From Trochalopteron elliotii (taxonomy: Eukaryota; Chordata; Aves; Passeriformes; Leiothrichidae): a stretch of DNA of 64,000 nt. The stretch spans positions 4,470,439-4,534,438 of the forward strand of contig JANPWX010000097.1 of the NCBI GenBank assembly GCA_024734555.1. Direction: 5' to 3'. The notes beneath the pieces were generated by a model that was not told where the DNA came from, made no database searches, and worked only from the letters and a program-made list of their open reading frames with translations. A program made the translations under genes and the position numbers. Below, in pieces: positions 1 through 12,400 of this stretch. The first letter of the stretch is position 1, and the number at the start of each line of letters is the position of its first letter.

Positions 1-3000
1 CTATTGTTAATTAAGTCATGTGGCTTCTACAAAAAAAAAAAAAAAATCTCCTTCTGCATTTGTAATCATCAATCCAATGTAAAAAGAGCAGTGCTACTTT
101 TAGCCTCCTTTCCATTATCCCTTGCAATGGGATTTTTAAGAAGCATGTGGGGCACACTGATACTGGGCATCATGGATCCTGATCAGCTTTGTGCCAGGAG
201 ACTGCTTCCTGTGTTTCCCCTGTCAGGAAGGTGTGATGCTGTGCTGCACACACATTGTATCTAAAGCTAGAGAGCATAGGATGTAGCTCAGTTCTGTCTA
301 GTTCATGATACCCAAAATTCTAGATAAATATTTAATAGTAATGGCCAAACAGAGGTGTAGAAGGACACAAGACAACAAATTTATTTGTGCAAGCAACCTT
401 TGGAAAGAAACTTAAATCTGAAGTTAGTTGTGAAAGAATTTAAAGAGTGTGGAAAATAAATATGTTCAGTTTTCCCAGCCTTGGAGAGCTATGCTGTGCT
501 TTCTGCTTTGAATTATGTGGATCTGGAAGCAAAGCAAGCATGTTGTAGGCCTTGTGCTGCACTGTATGGAAATAATAATTTCCTAAAACATCTAGCGAGT
601 CCATCTGAAACCGGGCAAATAGTTTTCTTTCCCCTCTTCTCCCTAAATAACAGTTACAGTATGCATAGTGTTGGCGTTTCTGTAGCCATTAACCAAAGAA
701 GACTTGGTTCATCCAAATACTTGATACAAAGTGTTTAATTTTGGAAGCATCTGCCTCCACTGACTTCCTCTTTGAATTCTAAGCAGAAGTTAATATAAAT
801 TGTTTCTCCGAAGAAAAGAGATTCCACTCATTTTGGCATTCGCCATTTCCATTTTAGTTCTTCCAACTGTACTACTGAGCCTTGGAGCCTTTCCTGGCTC
901 TTCATCTGATAGTTTCCTCTCCCCTGGCTCCCTTGCTGGCACTCGACCTGATTGCTGGACACTTGCCCTGGCTGACAAATCGTTCCTCCTTGTCTTGCTG
1001 TAGCAGAGCCACCGCCGGTCTCTTGCCAGTTCGGTTCGACATGCCGGGCTTGCGATCGCTTGTCCTGCAGAGCTCTGTCACCTCTGTGTCCTGCTCAGAC
1101 AGCCTGGGGAGCTGTGCCCCTGCTGCCTCTGGGAGACTCAGCTGCTGCACACACCCTGGTCACCCAGCCCTCGCTCAGGACAATGGGATTGGTCCTGGCT
1201 GCTCTCCCTGGCTATTGGTGTATGGTATCCTAAGGCAAGGGAACGGAGAGTAGCCCACATGCCTCAGAATCACTTGTGGATGTTGCAGCGCTTTCCATCA
1301 GAGTGTTTTGGTCTGATGATGTTCTTGCTGATAGACCTGCTTCAAAAGTTTCGTGTTTCCAGCCACAGCTCATCTTCCCTGTTAACTGATGTTGAAATCT
1401 GTAGTGATCTACCTGTGCTTGCTTAAGCATGGAAATTTGATCCCTTTCACCTCATGTTGTTTGGAGGACTTGGTAGAAAGCAAGCTGAGGATGAATACTG
1501 AAGATACTGATTTACTGGCCCAGGCCTCTCACTGTTTCAGTCCAATTTTCATACATATAACCATTATGATAAGGTGGTCCAGAGGATATATGTAGTGGTC
1601 TTGTATCTCAGGACAGTTGCTTCCCTCTTTCTCGCCCCCACCATTTCCTGTATATCTCTTCTAACACAAATTTATCTCCTGAACTCATAGCCCAGGACTG
1701 TAAGTTCTCAAACTATAAACATCTCCTACGTTTTCAAAACACCTTTGAGTATGTTGACTGTGTGGGAAGGGTGTTACAGAACACAGACGTGCAGTAACAG
1801 GACCATGGCATCCTGTAGCCATGATCCAGTCATTTTATAATGCTAGAGCACTGCAGCACCATGTGTGACTCTTAGCAAATGCCTAGAGTCACTGCTCCTT
1901 CTCATCCATCTTATCCTCATTACAACATCACCAGTTATGGAGTTGGCAGTGGAAGCCCTGCAGGCACTGGGAACACAGTTTGAGAAGAGAATTAGGCTAA
2001 CAGGGTCATTTCACACCCCAGTGAAGTAAGTTTCGTCCTGTTTGCTGAAGACTGACTTGCTATCATCACACATGAGCCCAGCACAGGAGAGTGTTTGATA
2101 ATTTCCTGTGTCTAGACAGCCCAGGCTTCCTGACCGAGGGCTTTTGGATGCTGTAAGAGCTTCCTCTTTCCAACAAGCTGCCGATTGCTGGCATTTCTCC
2201 ATTTATAATTTCTTCATTCTAATGCCCATAGCGGTAGAAATGAAGGTTAACTGAGCAGAGAGAAATCTGGAAATACAAGCTGAGATTGAGCATGAATTTA
2301 TATAGATGGATTATTTTTGGAATATGCCATAAACTATGAGGGAATAGGTGGAAAACCAGCAGTATGTGAGAGGCTTCCACCCTTTGCCCACTGTGGTGGC
2401 CAACCTTTGATAATGCAGCTGATTTGGTGTCAGTTGATGCCACTGGGTTCTCTCTGGTTCAGTGAAAGATAGCTTAGATATTCAGTTTATAGAAGGTTCT
2501 CACTGTTCTCTTAATACCATCCCTCTTTATCTATAAGCATGTGACATACACATGGAGTCAAGGTCTGATTTTTCCTTTGTTTTTTAGTTCTTTTTTGTTC
2601 CTTTGAATTGATAGTTTTTGAGCAGTAAAAGAGTTGGACGTGAAATAACTAAACTTTTCATTGGAAAAAATGCCATATGCTTTAGGAAGTGGTAAACATT
2701 TTATGTGGAGGAAGGACAGCTAAGAGAGTTTGGTTGGCTTAATTCATTGTGTTTTAAGAGGGAAGCTTGACTTACCTGCCTTTGTTTTGCTTAGTCTTAA
2801 GAACTTTGGCACCAAGAAAAGGATCAACCCTTTTATCTCCCTACTTAAAATTGCTTTAAAGCAACAAATAATCAATACAGCAAAAACTTTTAAGTTGGGC
2901 CTGTTAGAGAGTTGCGCTTTTTAAACACCCAAAAGTTAAAAACAGCTTTTGAGTGCAGTAAAACCTCAATAACCAAGTCCTGTTTTAATAACACTTCTGA

Positions 3001-6000
3001 GAAGCATTTATTGGTGAGTTTGTGTCTTGCCCAGCTACTGTCAGCTGTGCTGAACAATGCTCATGTCAGACACACAGGCACACTTCTACCAGTGTCTTCC
3101 ATTTTGAAATTCAGATGTTGTTTTGCAGCAAGCTGCCTACATATAGCAAATGTAATTTGTGATTCTTTTTTATATATTTTGCAGCTGGTTGTTGAAGTCG
3201 TGTATGACCAGATTTTTGCCTCTATTTCTCACTCATCTTTGTCAGCTTTGAAATATGTTGCAAGAGGCCCCATTTCTTACAAATAGGTTCTTTTTTTAAC
3301 CCTGGTGAACAAAAGTTTATTTATTTGCCTTCTTTCTGGAAGAAGGCATTGTTGTGTGCTGAAAACAAAAGCTGATCAGATATGGATTTTTTCTAATCTA
3401 TGTTGATGACAAATAGCCTTGAAGTCTTTTTCTCTAGAATTTCCAGTCATAATTCACTTTTGTTATTATTGAAATAGATGATTCTTTTGCTCCCAGTTTC
3501 TTCAAGCATGTAAGAACTTGTTTATTCTACAAAAAACCAAAGTTACTTCTCATATTTTGTTGGTGACAAACTTGAATCAGGCAGTTTTGGATAGCACAAC
3601 ACAGTTCAACAGAATCCTATCTTTTGACTTGGTCCTCTGCATGTGTTCTGTGTGAAAACATATGAGGTGGAGGCCACAAACTTCCTTCCCTTCCCTGACA
3701 ATGGGTAGAACTTGTCAACTGTGTCCTTCATCCTAGCCCCAGGTACACTTTAAATAACCACAGACATCAATTGCTTGAAGGTTTGTATCCTCCAACCATG
3801 TCTTATCCTATTTTTTCTTTGCTATATCCTGTGGAAGATCTTTTGAATGTGGACAGAGCTCCTCAGAGTTACTGGCTCTGAGGTGTGCTGGGCTGTACAG
3901 CCCAAGATACAATGAGCCATCTTTTTGAAAAAAAAAAGATAAATATATATATATCTATATGATCCTTTTCTTTCAAGGAATTGCTGCCTAACTACTTCCA
4001 TTTTATATAATCTATGAAGTTCCTGTGCTGGAGGTCAAGGTTACAAGTTGCAGTGCCAGTAAGGGCAATGATGGTTCAGAAGGCATCAGCTTCTATGAAG
4101 TGGGAGGCTGACTTGCTCTGTCGTGCAGGGAATGACATGTCCTGCTGCATGACAGCCTCATACCTTCACTCTGCCTTGCCCATGATGCTTTTTTATCCCT
4201 CTGTGATGGGCCTTTTGTTGTCAGGGGTGGCTCACAGCAGCGGTGTCATCGCTGAGTTGAGGGTGTGCAGGAGCATTGAGCAGAGGTGTCCCTCTCAGTG
4301 CTGTCTTCTCTTGCCTCAAGTCCAGCAAAGTAAAGAACTGGATGTCTTAGATCCAGGATGAACTTGGCTCACTTTCAAGTTTAAAATTGGTCCCCAACTG
4401 GTTTGCTTGTCCTGTAAATGGCATGAAGGCAGAGAGCTTCTTTTAAACTCTTTAGATAAAACCCACTGGCAGCTATGGCTACACATCTGGAGCTTTAAGG
4501 TGCTGTGACTGCACATAGCAGTGTTACAGTGTTCTCTGGACTTCACTTCTGTCCTTTACTGCTGTGGCTGAAGTCAAGCTCTGATTTATCCAGACCCCAT
4601 GCAGACAGAAGTGTTATAGTCCTGCCTTGTGTGTGAGACTCAGTCCAATGGTTAGGTTCTCCCATCTCTCTTCCCTTTTGGGGTGTGATTCCTCTCTCAT
4701 GCATGCTTCAGAAATGAAGTGCCAACTCCATTCTAGAGGCAAACTCCTAGAAGGAGTTTGAAATAGTTAGACACACCTGCACACCTGCACATTGATTGGT
4801 GTGGCATTCCCATGCAGACAGCAGCACACCACAGTGCAAATGCTGATAGATACTAAAATGCAGACTTTTGCTCCCTTTTTTCCTTTAAATGTTAAAACAT
4901 CTGAGAATCTGTTTCCTGGATTGAGAGAACCTGTGTTACATTTGTGTTCTTGGCAAAAACTTCCTGTACCAAATTTCCTTTTGGCCACAATATGTGATCA
5001 AGCAGAGCCAAGGCCTTTCCTCTTAGATGAGCTCTGTCAGGCCAGTTCTTTTTATGAGCATGGGATCACCTGAGGTATGCCACAAATACCTTGCTGCTAG
5101 AAACTGTATTTCACAGATGAGTGATAGTTGGAGTATGACATGTTTTTATGTTTAGGAGATGGTTTTAGACACTTCTAATCATCATCTCATAGCTCTTGGC
5201 CATAAAAATCTGCCTGCAGTGAAATAAGAGAGGCTAGATCAGGAGAATGTTCTCAGATGTCTGAGAAATATATTTCTAGAAAGGCAGAGACCAGAAGTGA
5301 GAAAAAAACAGCCACAGTGAAATGTGGGGTTCCTCTGTTGTGTTAAAACATGGTTGAGTTCTGTTATTCCTTGAACAGCAGGAGTGTGAGAATCCAGCGT
5401 GGCTACTCCTGGCCTTTCCCTTTCCCTTTCCCTTTCCCTTTCCCTTTCCCTTTCCCTTTCCCTTTCCCTACAGTGTTCCCACTCCTGTTCCTTCCCTGGT
5501 GTGCAGCAGTGTCCACAAGCAATGACCTGCTCAGGATGGAGGGTGCAGCTCACAACCTCTACCTGTGGGACCATCCAATGTACCAATGAGTCCCACCCAT
5601 GACTAGGAATAGAAATGCAATCATGTTGTTGTAATTCTTCAACAAATATGAACAACTATCATTTTTCAAATTATTTTCCACCCTTTCATTTCTTAGGGCC
5701 GCATGTATTTCTGGGGAGCATGCCTAGTATGAAGAGGTTGTTTAAATTTCTCAGTTTGGGATTCTTCTCAGAAAGAAGCTTCTTAGAAGAATGGATTTCA
5801 GATTTTGTGCTGTGGATGCCATGTGGCTCCTTCAACACCAGTGAATATTTATTCCAAAGCACTGGAATATTTATTCCATTGCACAGACGTGGTGTGATGA
5901 TGTGTGCTGTTGGGGCTGGATCCAGCTGTGGCTTGGCCCAATGGTCACACAGCTGTTTCACTGCCCCACGACTGCCTGGTTGTGCATGTGCTCTTTGGTC

Positions 6001-6417
6001 TGCCAAAGGGAGGAAATGGGGCTTGATTTCCCTGAGGCCCCTTCTCCTTTTGTTGTTTCTGTCCCTGTATGTTGCTAATGGCTACTAAAGAAATGCCCAG
6101 TAGAAAACTGGAAATGTAATGCATTTTAAAGCTATTTGTCAAGAAACCATTTCAGGAGATTTAGACCAGGTTAAACCCTCATATATTTGGTAGATTAAAT
6201 TGGTATAGTATTGATAACTTTCCCCTCAGAGGACCTGCTTTCAGTCTGTCTTAAAATGTAATCAGTGCCATCTTTAAGCAGTGCTTTCTCTTTATAGTCA
6301 GTTACGTAGCAGTGGTTGTTATAGTTCCAGCAGTGTAACATAATGTCATGTGTGTGATGCTTCTGAGAAGATGAAGCTGCTCTTCTGATTTTTAGTCATT
6401 CTTGAATTTTATTTCAG
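1..6417 (+). other. C1orf198: Intron 1 of C1orf198 (3' part)
   Basis: I found no coding exon here. In particular, nothing resembles the conserved N-terminal part of C1orf198. The interval holds a (TTTCCC)9 repeat at 5415-5468, a short AT-repeat near 3942-3958, and a locally GC/CpG-richer patch at about 950-1220 with no gene that I recognise. Confidence 0.7.
5415..5468. repeat. (TTTCCC)9 microsatellite
   Basis: Nine uninterrupted TTTCCC units, GGGAAA on the other strand. It is a pure polypurine/polypyrimidine tract. Open frames reading RERERE or SLSLSL through it are artefacts. Confidence 0.98.
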
Positions 6418-6468
6418 GACATAACTTGGCAAGATGAACACTCAGCTCCATTCTCCTGGGAAACTAAG
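6418..6468 (+). CDS. C1orf198: C1orf198 coding exon 2 (17 codons)
   Basis: The acceptor is atttcag before 6418 and the donor is gtaaat from 6469. It encodes DITWQDEHSAPFSWETK, nearly identical to the human segment. It is too short to stand out as an open frame; splice sites plus similarity identify it. Confidence 0.93.
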
Positions 6469-9400
6469 GTAAATAAACAGCTTTTTTTTTTAAATATTGG
6501 TTTGTCATTTTATACTGTTCCTTCTGCATTTATTGTCTTCATTTTGATACTGGATAGATTAATGTCAACTTTATTCTGTGCAGGCTGTATAAAGTGACCA
6601 TCCTGGAAATGAAATAAGACTGGTATGCTTTGATTTACATCAGGAGAAACACAAAATATACTCCATGAACTAATGTTCTGGCTTTGAGTGCAGATGTAAA
6701 ACCAATTCTTTACAAATTATTTGATTTTTTGTGTTGCAAACGTTTTAATAAACTTTCCGCATTTAGCAAGACCCTTGTCTCAGATACTGTGTAAACATAG
6801 ATGCATTTCATTTTTGAAGTCAGGAGTAAAGTAGTTAGAAAATGGTGTGAGAAATGTGCAGGTATCTCATAACTTCACTGGATTCTTTCTGAAAGCCTGT
6901 CTAGTACTTCTTTTTATCATGAACTAGAACGTTGTCTTAGGGCAAATGTACTGAAGCTTGTTAGCTGGGGCCATGCTAGAAGCATTACATTATTTTCTCT
7001 CCAAAAGGCTCCTTAAAAAATAATGTATTTTTCTATGGTGGGTGGTTCAGGGTTTCTTTTACACCTCATTTTACCCCTGGTATTTTGTCAAAGCTATATT
7101 TATTATGGGATTCTTATATGGCTAACGCAGAGCCAGAGTTCTCCATTTTTCTGAACCTGCAGTGTGAGGAAACACTATTGTGCCATATGTGTGGTGGGAA
7201 ATCAACTTTAGTTCTTCTTTAGTTTGAGAAATTCTGGGAGCAAAACCACAGCTCATTGTCTTTCTCAACTGGGTATGGCCAGCATGTTAATTTAATCACA
7301 CATTTCAGACTTTGTGTTTTTTGCCTTTATCTGCCAGAGAAAGCTGCTACTGCCCTGTTCCCCATTTCTTTTTTTTTTTTTTTTTTGCCCTTGAACTATG
7401 TAGATAATCATGTATGACCTTATGAATATAATCTTAGCCTAATGCAGAGTAATTATTTGGAAATGCCAGTGAATACTAAATTAATCCAGTTGACCTGAGA
7501 TTTAGCCCTCCCTGCTCAAGGTCACTGCCTGTGGCTGCACCCCATCTGTGCTTTGCAGAAGCTGATTAACCTATAACTTGATGTGACTCCTGGGTCCTGG
7601 CAGCCTGCAGTGCTGCAGTTTAAGAGAAACCAGTGCCAGTCTTCACTTGCCTTAAAACTCCTTTAAAGCTGTGATGGTTCAGGAACCAGTGGAGGATTTC
7701 CTGCAGTGGAAACCTGGTTGGTCAGGCAAGCCCTTCTGTCTTCCAGGACCCTCAGAAGAAGCAGCCACTGGCTTTTAGAATAATATTGAAAAAGTTTTTA
7801 ACATGGATATACTTGGGTAAAGCTCCCAAGAAAAGAAAAAATTCCAGAAAAGTGTTGACCTCATTGACAGTAAGGTAAAATAAATAATATGTTGGAGACA
7901 GCAGTGTTGTCTTTCTCACTTACCTGTCCAAACACAAAACCTCAGATTTGGGAATGTGGCAGCCGTAATTGTATTTTAAAGCTCTGTCTTGATAAGATTT
8001 TCTAAGTCCTGAATACTTGAACTTCCTAGAGATACCGCTTCATATAATGCACTGACTAGTGATGCATGATGAGATACATCTGCAACTCGAATGGATTTTC
8101 TCTTTAACTGATAGTCCTCTTTTCCTTTTAATGCTTGTGTGTCTACTGAAGTGTTTTTAAACACAGCCTGTGGTTTATTGCTTGCTGGTGAAGGGTATTT
8201 CCACTGTCCTCCTGGTGTCTCAAAATGAGAGACCAAGTGGATAAATGCACTAGTTTCATCCTTTACTGTAATCAAGGAACTGTAATCATCCTTTACTGAA
8301 TTAAGGAACACAGAATGATATGGAAACACTTGTGTGGTCAGTGAAGAGAAGTGAGGAGGGGAGAAGGTTGTTTCAGAAATAATTCTCGTGGCTGATCAAG
8401 CTGTATTTCCCTCTTTCTCCTCTCCCTCTTTGCTAACCAGAAATAAAAGCTGTGCCAGAGCTGTAATCCAAAAAGTTGCATGACCTTTTTCTTTAGCAAA
8501 AGACTAGAGAATCCATTTTGTCTGGATTTACGGGGTGTGGGTTGGTCAGCTCCTGTGGATTCTTCCTTTTGGTTTTTCCCCAGTGCCTCATATTGTATCA
8601 ATCTTTCAGCCAAATCCTTCCACTGCTGACTCTTCCTTTTCAAACGTGGAGATCTTGTTTTGTCCTTAATCTTTGATCTTCCCTAACCAGTACTTTTATG
8701 AGGTAATACTGAAGTCAATTTTTAATGAGGTAGCAGCTGAGGAAAAAGTAGCCTGACTCAAGTGGTCCCGTGTGAGGAAACCTGAATGAGCTTTTCAAGA
8801 AGGTTGGTGTGTTGTAATGCATTGTTCAACGTCCTGTGAGCCAGACCCATTCCCACTGTTATTTAAGGCTGTCTGGTTCTTTCCATTCCCTGAACTCTAC
8901 CCATGATGGGTTGTTCTTTCCACAATACTCTTCTCCCTCCTTTTTGTTTGATTTGGGTTTTTAGCATGCTATTGCCTGAATGTGCATGAGTATGTTTTGG
9001 CTTACCCAAGGAAGGAAACGTGGCTTTTACAGACTAGAAGAAAGTAGAGATGTAAATCAGTAAAACCAATAGGCTTTTTTTTTTTTTTTAACACTGTTAA
9101 AAAAAGACACAGAAAATACTCATTTTGCTAGTTTATTTTTCTGTAACTAACGAGGGAAACTGAGAGGGTAGTAAGAATTGTGGAGAAGAGGGGAGGGCAT
9201 GTATTCTCCCAGCTTGAAGGCTCTCAGCTGTAGCAGTGATACCAATGGGGATGCTAGCTGATAAGGTATGGACAAATTTTTCTCACTGTAGCTGGTTCCA
9301 TGGATTCCTTACTTCCATGGCAGTCAAACTTATCCAGAGGACAGTGTACTGAATTGCTGTCATTTTGTGCAGAACATTGTCTAAAGGCTTGATAAATTCA

Positions 9401-12400
9401 CTTGTGGCACAAGTAAACTTTCTGTATTCTTGCTTTAAACACAAATGTGCGATGTGGCTGCAGTTGTTCATATCACAACAAACGCTTGCATGAATATCCC
9501 TGCTGTTTTTAGATGACTATTTCTTGTCTCACCTTTTAATTTTTAAGTCCTCAAACAAGGCAAAGTAGAGCTACAGTGTAAATTGCCGAGTTAGCTGCTA
9601 GACAGCATTTAAAATAATATTTTTAGTAGATAACGATAACACTTCTCAGAAGGAGAACTTGGGAAGCAGTGAGTTCTCTTGGCACTGCCAATGGGCAGAC
9701 ATTTTAAAACTAAAGGTTGAATTGGAGGGAGCGATTTGGTTCATGGGTGGGGCCCTCATGGACATAACATGTCTTGAAATGTGGGTTACAGTTTTAACTG
9801 GAGCTCTGGCCAGGTTTATGAATTCAGGGCATTCTATTTATGGCTTCAGGTTTACGTGAGATGAAAGATGACATTTTGGCTGAGTTTAGCCTTTGAGGTT
9901 TCTTGGTTTCTTTGAAGTGAAAATTCAGTGAAACTCGGCATGGACCTCAAGATATAAATGGAAAACAAGAATCATGCCTGAACTTGGAAGCAAAATTTCT
10001 CAGCAGCTCTTCCTGAACTCAGAACTTTATGGGTTTTGAGGTTTTAGATTTGAGGGGGTTAATTAATTTAGTAGTGGGCAGAGAATATTTCAGTTTGCCA
10101 CCTCAGTTAACACATGGAATGCACTGAACAAGCAGCATGGGAATAAATTGCAATTTACTTCATATTATTAATGAAAATAGGTTTTATTCCAAATGCTTTA
10201 AATTGACACATGCATATCTAAAGATTTATTTTTCTTGATACAGGTAGAATAGTTGCCGACTCTTCTAATTTTCAACAGGCCCTCAGGTATTTATTGAAAA
10301 GAGAAGCCTCTGAGGTGTGTTTAAAATAAACAAACAAAAGAAAAAAGCAAAATGAGGAAGTGACAAGCTTCAATCCCTTCAATAATCTGGTTGCTGCCTC
10401 CCTGTCCAAATTCTCTAATTATATTGCTACAGAAGTGATCTAATCCCAGCAAAGATTTAGGAAGAAAACAACTATGTTCCACTTGTAATAAACATGCTTT
10501 ACCAACTGTTACCTTTATCTAAAATAGAGGCAGTCTTCAGTAGCCTTCTATGTACAACAAGCCCTAGTTGGCATTTTGTTTTAAATAGGAAAACAGTGGC
10601 AGAAGAGTATTTTTCTCCTTCCTTCCTTAGCAGAATGATATTATAATTGTTTGTTACAAGCTATAATTTGGTGTGATTACTTTTACCAAGCTGGCATAAA
10701 TGGCAGTGCTTCCTTGGGAGGAGAGTAATCCCTGAGCTTTTGAGATAAGCCTTCCCTTTTTGATTTAGACTACGTGTGTTTAAAACAGTGCTGTAAAACT
10801 TCTGTTGGCCATTAGTTCTCGAGCAAAAAAAAAACCCACCAAACCCAGCTTGTGGTAATAGAAGCTTTATTCAAGGTTTATTTTATTCTGTATGGAGTAA
10901 GGATATGTGTAAGGATTCAGTTGCCTGCATCAATCTGTGTTGTTTTTGAGCATAAAACTGGGCACTGTCAGTACAAGCTTGCTCAAGCTACCCAGGAGTA
11001 GTGGCAGACTGGATTGAGTTTGTATCAGCAGAGTATGGAATGGAATTTCCTCCAAAGGTCCATGCTGTAGAACTTTGGCATTGTCCTTCTGTATGGACTA
11101 AAATTACTTAGATTGGTTTTGAGTGCTTTGCTCTATTTTTTGCCTTTGCAATTTGCCTCTGCTGACCTAAGGATTTCTTTCTGATTCTGAAAAGATCCTG
11201 AAAACACCCACGGTGTACACAGGAAACAAAGCAAAAACTGCAGCTGCTTTGAGCCCCATATTTATTTTGGTTTTGTCCATTCAGCAAAGCAAAGTCATCT
11301 TCTAAATCCTTTAAAGTTGGCTTTCTTACCTCTGCATTTATCAGGCTGTGCTTAAAACAAGTTGCTTTTGACAGTGTTTCTGTAGTCTTTGTCTCAACAA
11401 TTTGGATTTTTCAGCCTGCCAAGCAAAACAATTTGTTTTGGCTGTGTTTGCGTGACTGCTTAGCAAAATACTACACATTCCTGATGAGTGAATAAGATGC
11501 TTTAAAAGTTCCTGGGTTCTTTGTGGTCATTTTGTTTTTAATATGTACTTATGAGCTGGGACCTGATTTCATACAGTATTATTAAATCATGACATTCTCA
11601 GTGTCTGGTGGCTCTCTTTCAGCATACATTGTTTCCCATGAGTATATACAGCCACTGTTACAATTCAGTGGATTATTGCTGGCTTGAGACTGAAGTTTGG
11701 TGTAATTTTTTTAATCCAGTAAACAAAATTTCTAAATACCTTCATATGGTCTTTTTAAGGAAAGATGGACATGCAACCTCCTAAAACCTGCAATTTATAG
11801 TATTATTTATATTTATGATACAGAAAAATTATCAAGACAGTACATCCTTTATTTAAACCCTTGCAGTGGTTTGGGACCAGAGGGATAAGACTGAAAAGAA
11901 GACAGACCTCCAGGTTTGCTTTACCTCAAGATACTTCTTTGTGCATGCTTTCCCATGCACTCTCTCCCCCTTCTCTCTTAATGTGTTGAGAAAGACTTGC
12001 TCATGCAATATCTTGAAAATACTACGGCTGTTAATAGCTTTTATTTGAATTCCAATAATTTCTAGAAATTACAGTTGGGACTGTACTAGTCTGTCTGTAA
12101 ACTCTTAAGACTTTCGGGGCTGAACAATTCCCAGAAATACCATTTGGACAGATGGTAGGAAAAAGAAAATATTTTTATTTTATTCCTCAGATGGGGAATT
12201 ATATGTACAGAAACTGCAGCTCGAGTAAAGTAATACAAAATCAATGAAAACAGCAGGGAACTGAAACCCTCTCTCTAGAATCCCAAACTGTCCCTGGAAC
12301 ACAATTCACTTTTGACCAAGAAATCACAGCCCACTGTTCAGTGTTTGCCTCCCCAGGGTGGCAGCTGGTATAGGGTCACAAGTCCAATTCTAATTCTGAG

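Noticed and set aside
882..1253. GC-richer patch with open frames, considered as C1orf198 exon 1
   Set aside because: No frame resembles the conserved N-terminal part of the family and no donor fits. Exon 1 must lie outside the window.
5239..5655. Open frames with RERERE, SLSLSL or PFPFPF runs
   Set aside because: Direct translation of the (TTTCCC)9 microsatellite.
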